Shown here: positions 10,584 through 21,984 of the stretch, one piece after another
Layout: every line of letters starts with the position of its first letter
Position numbering within the stretch: the stretch's first letter is position 1
Source: Armillaria gallica
Lineage: Eukaryota > Basidiomycota > Agaricomycetes > Agaricales > Physalacriaceae
Reading direction: 5' to 3'
DNA: 64,000 nucleotides
Assembly: GCA_037576215.1 (NCBI GenBank)
Contig: JBANDB010000018.1
Coordinates: forward strand, 1,116,001-1,180,000
Notes under the pieces: generated by a model
What the model was told of the DNA's origin: nothing
The model's input: the letters and a program-made list of their open reading frames with translations, nothing else
The model's database searches: none
Translations under genes and position numbers: made by a program

Positions 10584-12085
10584 CCTGGCAATGACCATCA
10601 GAACGAGATATACCTCGCAAAAGCTCCATTCGTACCTCTTTGCAGTTATTTTTCGCAGCGACGCCCTCAATTGCCTTTCAATCACATCTGGATGTATGCC
10701 AAGTTATCCCTTCAACTCCAAGATGGTCTCGATGCTGAGCCGAGCGAAGTTTGCTGGGTGCAACGTTGGCGTCGTATCAAAGCATTTCCAGTCACAGCGC
10801 TGGCATTTCCCCGTCTTTTTGGTAGTAACGTATGTGACACATCCAAGCTGCGCTCTGTCGTAGCTCCGTGGTTGACGAGAGGAAAGACAAAGAACAGTGA
10901 TAGTGATGGTAAGAAGCTGAGAGGCGGCAGGCAATACGAGCCGATCATTCTTCCTCTTCCTTACCACCATCATCTAATTCGATATTTCTTCTCAGCGAGG
11001 TCCTTGGCGACTGACCAGAATCATCTCGCCGTCGAACTTCAGTGCTTCAGTGCTTCAGCTTTGGCCTCCTCGGGACGCGTTGGGAAAGGCAACATGTAAT
11101 TCGAGGCAAGGCGGAGTTTATGTCGTTCTATCAATACTGACCTCTGGTAGGATCATGTTGCAGGATATCGACAGTATTACATTTTCAGTACATCTACGGG
11201 GGGAAGTGGTAATCGTATTTCTCATTGTCGCCGGATTTTGCTGCGACATCGCCCAGTGACCGCGACCACTGTACATTGTTCAAGGGTCGACATGTGTCTC
11301 CACCAAAATAGCACATGAAGGAAAGCTCGAGGGCGCCAGTCGCCTCCACTTCGTTGGCGGCGGACCTGATGATCTATGACACCTCCGAGTCAGTATGTGG
11401 TGTGCCAGCAAAGACGGCTTGGAAGGTACGCGCCTTGAAAGTCTGTCGCCTTTTTGTGCTGATTATCCTCGTAGTGGTCCTTACTCTCGACAGCTTGCCT
11501 CTGGATTACGGCCTCAATTACCAGCTCACCTTGAGAGCGTTCGACATCCCTGTGCAAGGCTGACAAGACCCTTCGATAAAGGCCGACGCCCTCTGTAGGT
11601 CGCTTCCTTGAAAAGGGCAAAGAAGGTACTAAACGCTATCATTGAAGGTTCTCTCTCGACGAGCTGCTGTATTCTCCGGGGCTACATGGATTGATAGGAC
11701 ATTCTGCATTACTTGCCGGTATGGAGAATGGCTTCCCTTCGTACGACGGACGCCCACATCTCAGTCATCATGAAGCCATTATCGTCAGTCTCCCTCATGA
11801 AAATCTGTGCATCCACCAATGTTTTTCTCTCACCAGGCCGAAGACGCTAACATACCTGTGTCTTTATCGACAACCGCATTTGCTCTCATAGTCAGCTCCC
11901 CAAATTCGCCGGGGAAATACTGGGGAAATACTGGGGAAAGCTAGTTCCTTCCGTCTCATAAAACGCGGTTGATTTTCCCACTGGATTTATCATGGGGATT
12001 TGGTACGACCGTTCAGCACCTTGGGCATGAGGATCTGTGGGACACCATAGGTTTCGATATAACGTTCAGTGCAGAAATGGAAGGA
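10584..12085. repeat. Duplicated segment, copy 1
   Basis: This matches 15041-16390 in the same orientation, with clear but diverged similarity. Examples are the TTACCACCATCATC stretch at 10964 and 15364, the AAGGCAACATG stretch at 11087 and 15476, and the GATAAAGACACAG stretch read on the minus strand. Minus-strand coding remnants run through both copies. In copy 1 a Cys-containing exon near 10680 reads TGA where copy 2 has CGA, so copy 1 is broken there. Confidence 0.7.
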
Positions 12086-12568
12086 AACTTTCTGTCGCAG
12101 CGCCCTCAGTGGCATCAATGAATACAGCTTTCGTTCACCCAGTCCTACCCTGATGATGACTGTACCCTCGGACCCGTTGCGTGGGTCAGATTCATGCGCG
12201 GAATTTGAGTTGATGCTTGATACGGATACGAACTTCACTGGAAAGGCTCCATCGTTATGTGAGTCTCGTGCCATAGATTCTTTCGAATAGGTGCTTATGT
12301 GTTTCTTCTTATTTCCAGGGTTAGAGACAGACGCCAAACGGCAGGTTGTCGACCGCGCAGCGGTACTTGCACTGGGTAAGCTTTGTGTTTGTGTCTTCCC
12401 GTAAGAGTGTTGACGATAAAACACGATAGAACGTTGGTTTTCGCCGGTCATTAGTGGTTCAGAAGGAACATTTCCAGTGACGATGTTAAGGTACATCTTT
12501 TTCTTTCGCCTCTTCTTGGGAGTTCTGAAACTGATGCTTCCCTTAGACCTCCGGGAGGATCGTAGCAT
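11990..12568 (-). CDS. Hypothetical protein, N-terminal part of the duplicated minus-strand gene
   Basis: A continuous 192-codon minus frame begins MLRSSRRSKGSISFRTPKKR and ends RTKSP. It has a basic N-terminal patch (PKKRRKKK, possibly a nuclear signal) followed by a Ser/Thr-rich middle. A further open stretch just upstream (12720-12590, including YREDMESFLSKLERSGFL) may be an additional 5' exon. Only its last ~30 codons have a counterpart in the second copy of the segment (16390-16310), and downstream exons in both copies show stops. I recognise no domain. It could be the surviving part of a gene, or a chance open frame in a relic. Confidence 0.35.
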   Translation of the reverse strand: MLRSSRRSKGSISFRTPKKRRKKKMYLNIVTGNVPSEPLMTGENQRSIVFYRQHSYGKTQTQSLPSASTAARSTTCRLASVSNPGNKKKHISTYSKESMARDSHNDGAFPVKFVSVSSINSNSAHESDPRNGSEGTVIIRVGLGERKLYSLMPLRALRQKVSFHFCTERYIETYGVPQILMPKVLNGRTKSP

Positions 12569-12729
12569 GATTCATGGAGAAGGATTTCCGTCATTCGTCC
12601 CGCCTGCGCGAAGCGTAGGTCCGAATGTATCATGATTGGATAAGAAGCCCGAACGTTCAAGCTTAGAAAGAAACGATTCCATATCCTCACGATACTGCGC
12701 ATAATCATGTACTCTACCTGGCTAAACAG

Positions 12730-14601
12730 TTACTGTACTACAAACTCCAGACGCCATTTACGATCATCGTGCCAATGCCATTCGGCGTATGGTGGCGCGC
12801 ACAAGCTAATCACTCTGACCCTTCCTACTCCATAACGACGGATGAGGTTCTTGATTTCGGAAATTCGATGCATAATCCCGTTCTTTGGGAACATGGTGCG
12901 AAGCTCAGACATCCTTACCACGTCGGTCTGTGGCGGTAAGGCGATAATAACGGTCTCTATAGGTATGTTCCAAAAATCACGGCCCTCAGGCTCACGAATA
13001 TCTTGGAGCAGAGTTTCCCGCTTGCGGTAATTCTTTTGGATGGCTTGTTTAGCCATAAAGGCAAACATATCATAGTCGCGCGAACAGATTCGCATGAATT
13101 CAAGACCCTCTAGTGGTAAAGGTATCAGCGGCAACGCCCGTTCACCAAAATAATACTACTATACCAGTTCTTATTTCCTGGCATAACTTCTTGTGGTTGC
13201 TCCAGTCCAAAGACTGGCATTCAGATGGACAATAATCCACATTTCTGCATCCCGAGCATGTGGCAAAAGGGTGCGCCGCCGCTCGCAACGTATTCATGCA
13301 CTGTGTGGCTATGAGCATGACCCTCACAAAGCAGCGAGGAAATTTCGGCACCTCTAAGTAGGAGCAGCGACTTCTCCCCTCTTTCTCGTCATGCTGAATT
13401 TTTATTGACTTGTAGAAATCCGCCGCTCCCTTCAATCGGCTCCACGGCTCGCTCAACCAGCTGGGAATACTAGCCGTTCGTCTTTCCACCGCCTTGATGG
13501 AGCGACAAATTCTCCACAGCAATGTACGATAGCAAGCCAAGCAGCGATATGCATCCATGATGGAGATCATCACCATTCGCGTCTTTGAGCTGAGCATGTC
13601 GATCGAGTCTCCCGGGCCGTCAGCAGTAAACCTCGCTAATTTAACAATCCACTCCGAAATATGGAGATCCAGTAGCTTCGCAGCTATAGGAATCGTGAGG
13701 TTGCTGCGTAGACGGTCTTCAACGAAGCTGAGCAATGCCCATATTGTGAGACCGGGAGTCTCTGAGATATCATCAGAGAGGTTTCATCTGTAGACTGGTT
13801 CTCGGCCCGCCAAATCTATAAATTGGCGAAGAGCGTAGAAGGTCCACCCGAGGATGTCGTTGTCCATAAATTTCTGCAACAGTATTGTTGATTCGATACA
13901 ACCATTCCCCACCTGAGCGAAGTTGTCCGAAAAGGCATGGGGGTCGATCGGCGTTTGGCAAGCGTGCTCGATGACGGAGAGCATGCAGAGTCTGACATTC
14001 TGATGGATCCTGATGGATCTCTTTCAGGACAGGATTGCGCGCAATGTCCGACTTGACATTGGATGGTCTGTTCTTGGGTAGGAAAAGATACAAAAGTCGA
14101 GTTTCCTCGACCGCGCATGGGTGTCGCGACTTCCAACTCCGGTATATCAAGGGTCCAAGGTCGATTGAGTCGGTTATCAGTTGTCGGAATCCTGTATAGG
14201 TGCCGAAGTATAATTTATCGATGAGACGAACGGCATGTGACGGATATGTAGGGCATTCATGGCTGAGCAGATACATCGACCAGGCAAGGAAATTGGGCCA
14301 GAGTGGTAGAAGACACTGCCTGTCTTCCTCTGTCTGAATCCCACAATATATTTCAATAAAGCATTGTAGCGCGTCGGGTATGTCTTCATCCGGAGAGATG
14401 GGTACTTTTCGGATGAAAACGTGATGTCGGAAGACAGGAATGAACTGAGGTAGAAGATTGCGGCTTGGGACTTCAGTTAGTACAGAGGCTGACCGCTTTG
14501 CACGCTCCTATTGACGTGTATTTTACTACTTGAAGGACGACGTATAATGTTGGCTTACTTTGTCCAACTTCAATAGAAGTGAGCCGCCGGGTAGCCGCCA
14601 T
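12730..14601 (-). pseudogene. MYND zinc-finger protein, disrupted
   Basis: Full-length relative of the gene at 47016-48912, with the same three intron positions. It begins MAATRRLTSIEV at 14601, then an intron, then ERAKRSAS. The body has ITDSIDLGPLIYRSW and AVEETRLLYLFLP. The C-terminal MYND finger reads CSGCRNVDYCPSECQ..DWSNHKKLC, and the last exon ends EFVVQ at 12730. Two lesions are visible. Around 14000-14019 the frame shifts between LKEIHQDPS and VRLCMLS, at a perfect 10-bp tandem CTGATGGATC. At 13784-13786 a TGA stands where the intact paralogue has a Trp codon (REPVYR-stop against REPIFRW). Everything else, including zinc ligands, is well kept, suggesting recent loss. Sequencing error could explain one lesion but less easily both. 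Confidence 0.82.
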
Positions 14602-15040
14602 AGCGGTCCCAGAAACTAGTACAAGGAACGCTAGTGGGAGGCCCTTGTCCACTAAAACGCTGTCAGTGATGAGGGAGGGAAAGAAAGCGTTAAATCACCA
14701 TTACTTAATGGGACTTCGTTGAATGTCTCAGGAGCGTTTCTGGCACATGTCTCTGATTTCCCCTCCTAACTTGCTGAACACAGAGGCCACCTCGAGCCGA
14801 ATGACCCCTATTAACTTAACGTTAAGGACTAAAAGCCTCCCTTCCTTCCTTCCTTCTAGCATTAATCTGGTCTCCGTTCACAACTTAGCCGAGATGCAAC
14901 ACAGTCAACGAATAAGCATTAGTGCAGTCACCTTCAATGGTGGTACAAATTCTCCCATTGCTGAACGATGCAATGCAACTGGGCAGGCCTTTAATACAAG
15001 TATTGCGTTGGTATTGTAATTGGGGCGTACGCAGCAGATA
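14602..15040. other. Intergenic upstream of the MYND pseudogene
   Basis: No supportable gene. A 98-codon plus frame at 14723-15019 contains a CTTCC microsatellite-like run and no domain. Confidence 0.5.
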
Positions 15041-16390
15041 GATGCCTAGAAATGCCAGAAAGAGCGATACCACGCACATGCGGGTCTATTCGTACCTTCA
15101 CACAGTTATCTTCATCGTACTTAGCTCCATTTATCATCTTTCGATTACATTTGGATTTGTGGACGTCCAAGATGGGTCCTGAGCGTGAGCGACGCTTGCT
15201 GAACATTAGCACTTCCGTGGCAAATGATCTTCCTGACAGAAATGTCCGCGACACGTCAGAAGTGTGCTTTGTCGTTGACGAGAAGAAAGAGGAAGGATAG
15301 TGATGGTAATGGGAAGAAGCCGAGTCCGACGGCAATACGGGCCGATCAGTCTTCTCCTTCCTCTTACCACCATCATCCCACTTAGCCTCTCTTCTCTTGG
15401 CGATTGAATGGCATCCTTGTTGTCAAACTTCAGCCCTTCGGCTTTGGCTTCCTCAATACGCGTTCAGATTCCGGAAAGGCAACATGCAATTCGGGGCAAG
15501 GCGAGGGTTCGCGTCGTTATCCTTAACACTGACCTCTGGTATTGCGACGCCGGATATCGATATAGGAAATGGCATCTACGGGAAAGACAGTGGGACTTCT
15601 CATTGTCTCACTCTCCACTGAAAATTGGCACCTGGAGATAAGCTTGAGGTTGCCAGACGCGTCCAATTTGTTGGCGAACTCAATATATGGTTCGGAGGCA
15701 GAGACGAAGGTGTGCGTGTTGAAGGTCTATTGCCTTTTTTTGTGCTGATTATGACTGTATAGTGGTGGCGGGGAGATCCTTGCTCTCTGCAGTTCGCCTC
15801 TGGACCAGGGCTCACCTTGAGGACGTTCGACCTCCCTGTGTAAAGTTGACAAGAGCCTTCGAAAAAGCCGGCGCTCTCTGTAGGTCACTCCCTTGAAAAA
15901 GACAGAGAAGATACTAGACGCTATCATTGCAGGCTCTCTCGCGACGGGCTGCTGACAGCCTGCTGTACTCTCTGAGAGAACATGAGTGAATAACATTCTG
16001 CATCACTTACCAGTATGGATGACCGTATCACAGAGGAAGTAGACTTCCCTTCGTACAATGGATACCTGTATCCCAGTCATCATGAAGCCGTCATCGGTGG
16101 TGTCGGTAGGTCTGCCTCCACGACCATGTATGCATCCGCTAACGTTTTGCTCTAGCCTCTCACAGAGCTCCCCCTTCCAAAAACGCTGGCCCATCTGTGT
16201 CTTTATCGTCGACCATGTTGCTTCTACAGTCACCTTCGCAGATTCACCTGCGAAGATCTGGAGGAAAAGCCCGTTTCTTCTATCTTGTAAAACGCTCGTC
16301 GGGTTCACCACGGTGACCTGGTACGACCATTCAGTACGTCGGGTATGAGATCTGTAGGATGATATCGGTTTCGACATAACGTGCAGTACG
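15041..16390. repeat. Duplicated segment, copy 2 (carries the empty MITE site)
   Basis: Direct-orientation relative of 10584-12085. Its left edge near 15041-15058 retains the uninterrupted sequence corresponding to the hAT-like insertion site of copy 1. Minus-strand reading gives fragments such as KVTVEATWSTIKTQ and GFMMTGIQVSIVRREV, which have degraded counterparts in copy 1. The intervening 3 kb holds the MYND pseudogene and is not duplicated. Confidence 0.68.
16003..16377 (-). CDS. Hypothetical protein fragment within duplicated segment copy 2
   Basis: A 124-codon minus frame contains FLQIFAGESAKVTVEATW and GFMMTGIQVSIVRREVYF. It is the better-preserved member of a pair; the corresponding stretch near 11720-12000 has in-frame stops. 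No domain is recognised, and its exon structure (a likely intron after HTGK and another before YQVTVVNP) is uncertain. It may be one exon of a larger minus-strand gene extending to about 15050, or a relic. Confidence 0.3.
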   Translation of the reverse strand: MSKPISSYRSHTRRTEWSYQVTVVNPTSVLQDRRNGLFLQIFAGESAKVTVEATWSTIKTQMGQRFWKGELCERLEQNVSGCIHGRGGRPTDTTDDGFMMTGIQVSIVRREVYFLCDTVIHTGK

Positions 16391-17334
16391 GAAATAGAAA
16401 GAAATGTTTTGGTTCACGAATGAGTAACTTGATCAGTCGTGTCGGGTATCCGCGGACACGTCTAGGCATTCTCGTTCACAGCCATAGTCGCACCCTATCA
16501 GCTGCATTGCTGTCGTCAGCCATCTCTGAGGCCGTTTCTGGAAATCTGTTGCCGGAAACGGTGATACTGACGGCGGTATCATTGGTCACCCACCTGTTGG
16601 CCAATCATCCTGACTTGATCCTGACACGAGCCGTCGTCCGCTGAGGATTCTTGAACATCTTCCATGGCGCTGCCAATGTGGCTAACGGACGGCCTCGGTC
16701 GAATGCAATATCGTGGCCGTGATCACAGGGATGCTCGTAATCTCTTCCGGTAACCGCCATCCTCAATGGCTTGACTGTTCAAGAACTTTTACTACGCATA
16801 TATGGTCCCCGTTGGAGCTGGATAGTATCATAATAGTAGAGTCCCGGGAAAAGGACTTGCCACAGCGTCTGGATCATCTTGTGCTTCGTCTTTATGAAAG
16901 GAGTAGTCTTAGGTGAGTCGATTTTGCATTGACAGTGCTCTCTCCGGCTGATTTCGCGGCAAGGCCCCCTCGCTCATTTTTGGTCCAGTTACCTTTATGT
17001 GGCGAACAAGCATATATTTTTGGTCGACAACAACGACAGTGATACCGACCTCACGATAACCTCTCTGCGACAGAACTGATGGTCTGCAGGGTTACGGCGT
17101 TTCCGTTGACTATCAAACTCTTCGTGTGGATGAAACCCTGCCACCTCTTCATTAGTCTTGTCCCTGGTGCCAAGAATTCTCCAATCTCTCATAAAGCTTG
17201 CCTTTGGATACAATTTCCCGGTTCTCCCTGATCGTTAGGCTCCTTGTATTGCTATTACCGACACCTTGGTATTAAAGGGTCTTGATTTTCCATCAACGAC
17301 AGCAATCTTTACTGCACTTTGAACGGCCAAGAAT
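16391..17334. other. Gene-poor stretch
   Basis: Several short frames in both directions, none with recognisable motifs or coherent splice sites. Nothing supportable. Confidence 0.45.
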
Positions 17335-18068
17335 ATGGCTACTTCAGTCATGATCGAACTCCTGAACGCGCGCATCATAAGCAGTTTTCTCTCTGGTAAG
17401 ACCCGTTGTTCGTTGATAAATCGTGGTTTGACAGTCCATCTTCAGGTGTCTATCTATACGACAATATATTGGCCTAGAATATCCGCATACGTTATATGGC
17501 TGACGCCTTAGCTCCAGTGTCAAAGCGTGCCAGGGGAATGAACACTACAGGCATGATCGCCACAGTCATAGCCTTTACGTATTCTCTTCTCTCCTTTGCC
17601 CTCTTGTGGTATATGGAGCGGCACGCATTCATCTTGAAGTCGCGTTCCATTGCCATCATTGTCCTTCAACAATATGTGTACTTCATGCGTATCGTCCTGG
17701 CCTCTAGCATTATGGTGGGTCGAACTATTGTTACGAGATAATCTTCAGATATGATTTGTCTAGATATAGGCGTTGGACTACCTGGGACCGGCGTTGGCAA
17801 ATGACCTTATGTTTCATCTTATCAATTGTCTTCGCGACGGGTGAGCATTGGTTCAACTTCTCTTCTCTGTATCTCCATCTCTGATTTCATTTTCTTTCCT
17901 CCATCTCAGCCTTCGTCCGTGTACTCCACTTCACTGATCGTCTGCCTTGTTGCATTCATACGAGATGCGTCGTGGCGAATGTATGTAGATGTGATTCATA
18001 TCATTATTTCTGTAATTTTAGCAGGAGCGTCGTTTCAATCAGATACTCATGTTCGTCGCAGTGCATAA
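17335..18068 (+). pseudogene. Possible remnant of a multi-pass membrane protein
   Basis: A plausible first exon (MATSVMIELLNARIISSFLSG, followed by a GTAAGA donor) leads to hydrophobic stretches at 17496-17741 (MIATVIAFTYSLLSFALLWY and SIAIIVLQQYVYFMRIVLAS) and 17880-18040. The frames do not join cleanly: the segment after the first acceptor meets TAG within ten codons. It resembles the membrane proteins that agaricomycetes carry in many copies, but no family motif is certain. It may be a decayed gene or one with an intron I could not place. Confidence 0.3.
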
Positions 18069-20534
18069 CATCTACTAGATTCTAGTTACTGTCATCTACG
18101 CTAACAAACGTGCGCACGGTTCCACACGTCTGTTGCGGGATGTGGCGGAGAAACAATGACAGTGTCGATGTTGCCTGTGATGGGGACAGGAGGGGTTCGA
18201 AGTCAACACAAACAGACGCGAACTCAGAGAGGAGCTACTGGTGCGATGATGGCGACTGATATGCTGGCGCCTGTTTCGGGCTGCATTTTATCGTCGTATC
18301 GGGTAAAGCAAGAACGCCTCTTCTGAATGACTGAGGTCAAAACCTACCATGCTATTCTATGGCAAATGCAGTAGCATTACTCCGATGAATAGAGTCAGCC
18401 GCCTCTTTCCGCCGTCAACAGCTCCGATCTCAGGCTTCTTAAATCGATGCCGTCGCAGGTCATAGTGTCCTGTGCGGCTTCCAGGATGATGATGAGCAGA
18501 CAGAATGTCGCCATCTGAGGAGAATTATTCAGAACGTCCATTAGTATGCTTGGGTGGGGATAAGACGCTACCCAGTAGTCAGCGATGCCGTGTCAGTTGG
18601 CGCTGATGGCGATATGCTGTGTCGGAATAATTCGGGGCAGGGATCGGTGAACATGGTATGAATTACTCTAGCATTTTCGGGATCGTGCGAGTCGCGTCAA
18701 GATAGTTCAAAATAGAACGAATCAGACCAGTAGCTGGTTGAAATCATGGCAATGACGTTTTGGCATTCGGTTTACGAGCTGTTCACCAGTGAGAACTCGT
18801 TGAGATCCAGTTTTGCCGTAGGCTATGCATTCATGATTCATCGCATTCGCCGTCCAGTCGGATAGCTCGATCAACATCAGAGGTCATTGCAGTTCAAGTT
18901 CCTGACCCAGCTTACCGGCCTCCCAGTATCGGTATTGATAACACAATCCATCAAGCGTAGGGAGTGGTACGATAGGCCTTGTGGTTCATGATGACCGAGG
19001 ATAAGCAATGATATGAGATCTCTCTGTATTGGCCTAGGGTGGGAAGCAACACGAATCTACCAATACATATACCAGGTATCTGGACAGCAATGATACGGAG
19101 GGTTTCAGAAGGGAACAATGCGAGGCATAGCGTCATGAGCAGCGCCGCAGGCCAGCATCGATGTAAGTCACCTGGTGAGGTGTCAATTCCTCTGCCGCCG
19201 CCTGGAATATATGTCGTCATAAATAGTCGGATGTATCGGGAATTAAGTCAAGCTCCTTCCGTAGTACTAAGTAAGCGCCCAAGGGTCAAGTGTCCAATAT
19301 TCAGACCTAGGGAGCAGAAAATTATGGTCACTTCAATTAACGACCAGCTGTTTTTCAGAAGAATATAAATCCTTATCGAACGTCCGAGCAAATACTTACT
19401 ATGCTCATAGGTTAATTAAGTTGTCGGCCTAAGCCGCATCATGGTCCAGCCAGAGGGAAAATCAGAGCGAAGCCCAGGTGGAGCCTCCGGCTTTCTGGGT
19501 TCCATAAGGAGAATGTGATGATGATCTACAAACTGTATCAGCGAGAAGATAAGCTCTGTCATCAGTGTTTGAGGTATGCAAGCCTGTATGTCTTTTACCC
19601 CGCTTTCTGTCATGCTACCACAGAAATGAATTCATTAAACGACAATCCGTAGGCCTAGACAAGTTTTTCGGAGAGTGGCTACTATTCACAGGTGCGACGG
19701 AGCTTGTAGACTGTCGTGCTGTAATTGTGGTAACACGAGGCCCACACAACAAAGTCGACTTGAATTGAACTCGAGGGAAATTCCGAAAATTCCAAGATAT
19801 CAATTTGAGGTACGGCACGAGAGAAGACGTACAGGAGTTTCTGAGAGGCGCGTGCATCGAACAAAAGAAATATTCCTGAGGACGTTGTCAAGCAATCATT
19901 GGCAGCACCACAAAATGTCTCCGAAATGCACTGACAGGTGGCACGGATTGCCTCGGCATCCGCCGATCATAGCACAATGCTTCTTTCTATTCGCGGTAGG
20001 TTTTTTTTCAGCTGTGAAGTCATAGCTGATGGAAGGTATAGCCCGCCCTAAAAAGCCCCACTTCATTGTTTCATGATAATCGTGTGGTTGGGGCAGGCCT
20101 GCCGCGAGCTTACCAGCGGCTGCTGAATTTGCAGTGAAATTGTGTAGGAAACGCGCTTTATCTGGACTTCTACCGGGCAACAATGGCAACACTTGAGGCG
20201 CTTAGCTAAAATTGAATCGCGGCTGGCGCTTATTTTTGTTCCTGACCAATGATGAGCATGTTTTATGCGTAGGTAGTTGACAATCCTCGAGGTTATCAGA
20301 TGGCTTCCTTCCTGGCGATAACCTGGCTTCGAGTCACGGCTGCCTCCTCTCGGTCCTTTATAATCCTGCGCTGGCCTCAGTGCCCTACCAAAATACCGCA
20401 ACCCCTGATTTTAACCTACTCCTCCGACTAGCTCTTGCTCTTACTTTCTTCCAGGTAAGCAGCCCCCTTCATACACCTAACAGTTGCTAACCGTAGCATA
20501 GTCCTTGCTTTCGCTTTATCGCAGGGCAGAGTGA
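18069..20534. other. Gene-poor stretch with membrane-like minus-strand fragments
   Basis: On the minus strand there is a hydrophobic fragment near 19110-19190 (ALLMTLCLALFPSETLRIIA) and a 54-codon frame at about 18383-18547 (ATFCLLIIILEAAQDTM). They could be scattered exons of a decayed membrane protein, but I cannot join them. The rest shows nothing recognisable. Confidence 0.35.
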
Positions 20535-21984
20535 ATGTACCCCACCCTGTGGCCGCTTTCCTTCGACCTGCAACGTCTCGACATTTTTGGCCCTCGCCGT
20601 GCTCGATATGCACCATATCATTCATCCGCAACCACTGCCCTGCCGATACGGTCCTTTGCAACTGGAGGAGCGTCCGACGTCTGTTTTGATTTTCTTAGTG
20701 TTTTGAGCTCCATTCTGACTCTTGGGCAGACTGATCTAGATCGGGCGCTGATAGACATTGCAGAGAGGATCGCCCCGTTACAAGAGCTGGAGACTCAACT
20801 GGCCAAGCAGTACGGTATAACTGGTGTCATCGACTCCGTAGAGGTCTTTCAAGAGGCCAAGGCTAGAGCGTTATCACGGAGAGACGCGCAATCTGTGTCG
20901 GCGTCGAAGGCTCTCAATACTCTTTATGAGCTCCGCCTCGAATTCGCAACCAAGCAGCGGGCACTTCGTTATCGAGTGAAACGTGAATGGTCCTTGATGA
21001 CAAGTGTCACGGTAAGATTACATTTTTAGCCATTTTTCTTGATACTCATCGACAGCGCCATAGGCTCCGCCCCGCATCGACGCTTCCAGATTTTGGGCGG
21101 TCGTCATTGGCATCGACGCGTACAGATTCTCCCCACTGCGCGGCTGCGTGTCGGACGCGTTGTTCATGGAGAAATACCTAACGGAGCACCTTGGCGTGCC
21201 GAAAGAACGGATCCAGCGCCTCATCGGTACCCAAGCAGATACCTACCCATGCGATACCTCTATTCCTTCCCGTGTCAACATCATTCGAACCCTTCTCAGC
21301 GTCATGACCAACCCGCAGATAGAGTATGGCGATAATATCATCATCTATTACTCTGGACACGGCTCGCACTACTCCTGTTCAGAGTACTTCTACAATTGGG
21401 ACACAAACTCTGACAATGGGCAAGCCTATGTTGCAGGGAGTGGATCCATTGAGGCCCTTTGTCCCATGGACCGCAATACTCTCAACGTTAACGGTGCCCT
21501 CGTCCCTGACATCAGCGACCGAGAGATCAACACAATCCTTTCCCAAATCTCTCGTATCAAGGGACATCGAATCACTTTCATCCTAGACTGCTGTCACTCC
21601 GGCGGCACGACTCGGGACTTGCCTGAGCCGGGGGTTCGCACTGTCCCCCCACTGGCTTCCCTTGAAGACATGCTCCTCATCGCAGACGAGGCTTTAAAGG
21701 GCTTGCCTCATTATAAGTCCGTATTGGCGGAGGACTGGCGCCCGGATATGAATTCTCACGTAGTTCTGGCAGCGTGCAGGGAGTATGAGTTTGCGAAGGA
21801 GAAACGGGGGAAGGTTGGGTTCAATGGGGTTTTTACTGAGGACCTTGTTCACACTCTCAAGTCTGGTCGCTTGGGAGAAGGAGCGACGTATGACGACCTC
21901 GCACAAGCCTTACCTCGCTCGCGCCACCAGACCCCGATCGTTGCTGGGAAGAACAAATACGCACGGCTGTGGTTCCAAGATTGA
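20535..21984 (+). CDS. Caspase-fold cysteine protease (peptidase C14 / metacaspase-like)
   Basis: Two exons, 20535-21011 and 21064-21984, joined in phase 0, give about 465 residues. The protease domain begins near residue 170 with FWAVVIGIDAYRFSPLRGC. The catalytic His lies in YYSGHGSHY (about residue 258) and the catalytic Cys in LDCCHSGG (about residue 336). The last 100 residues include HVVLAACREYEFA and GVFTEDLVHTL, as in basidiomycete caspase-like proteins. The first ~160 residues are not the Pro/Gln-rich prodomain of typical metacaspases; they include a Leu-rich, charged helical stretch (ERIAPLQELETQLAKQ) and are unassigned. The acceptor TAG at 21063 was chosen because it alone keeps the FWAVV frame open. 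Family members cleave after Lys/Arg or Asp and act in stress responses or cell death; the specificity of this one is unknown. Confidence 0.88.

Noticed and set aside
10557..11099. 180-codon plus-strand open frame
   Set aside because: It begins inside the hAT-like MITE and runs over its border and through the antisense of a better-supported minus-strand relic; no motif and no paralogous conservation in this frame.
14723..15019. 98-codon plus frame
   Set aside because: Includes a CTTCC simple repeat and no conserved motif.
10584..16390. Long terminal repeats of a retroelement
   Set aside because: The two related segments are diverged, contain coding relics and enclose no gag/pol-like sequence, so segmental duplication fits better.
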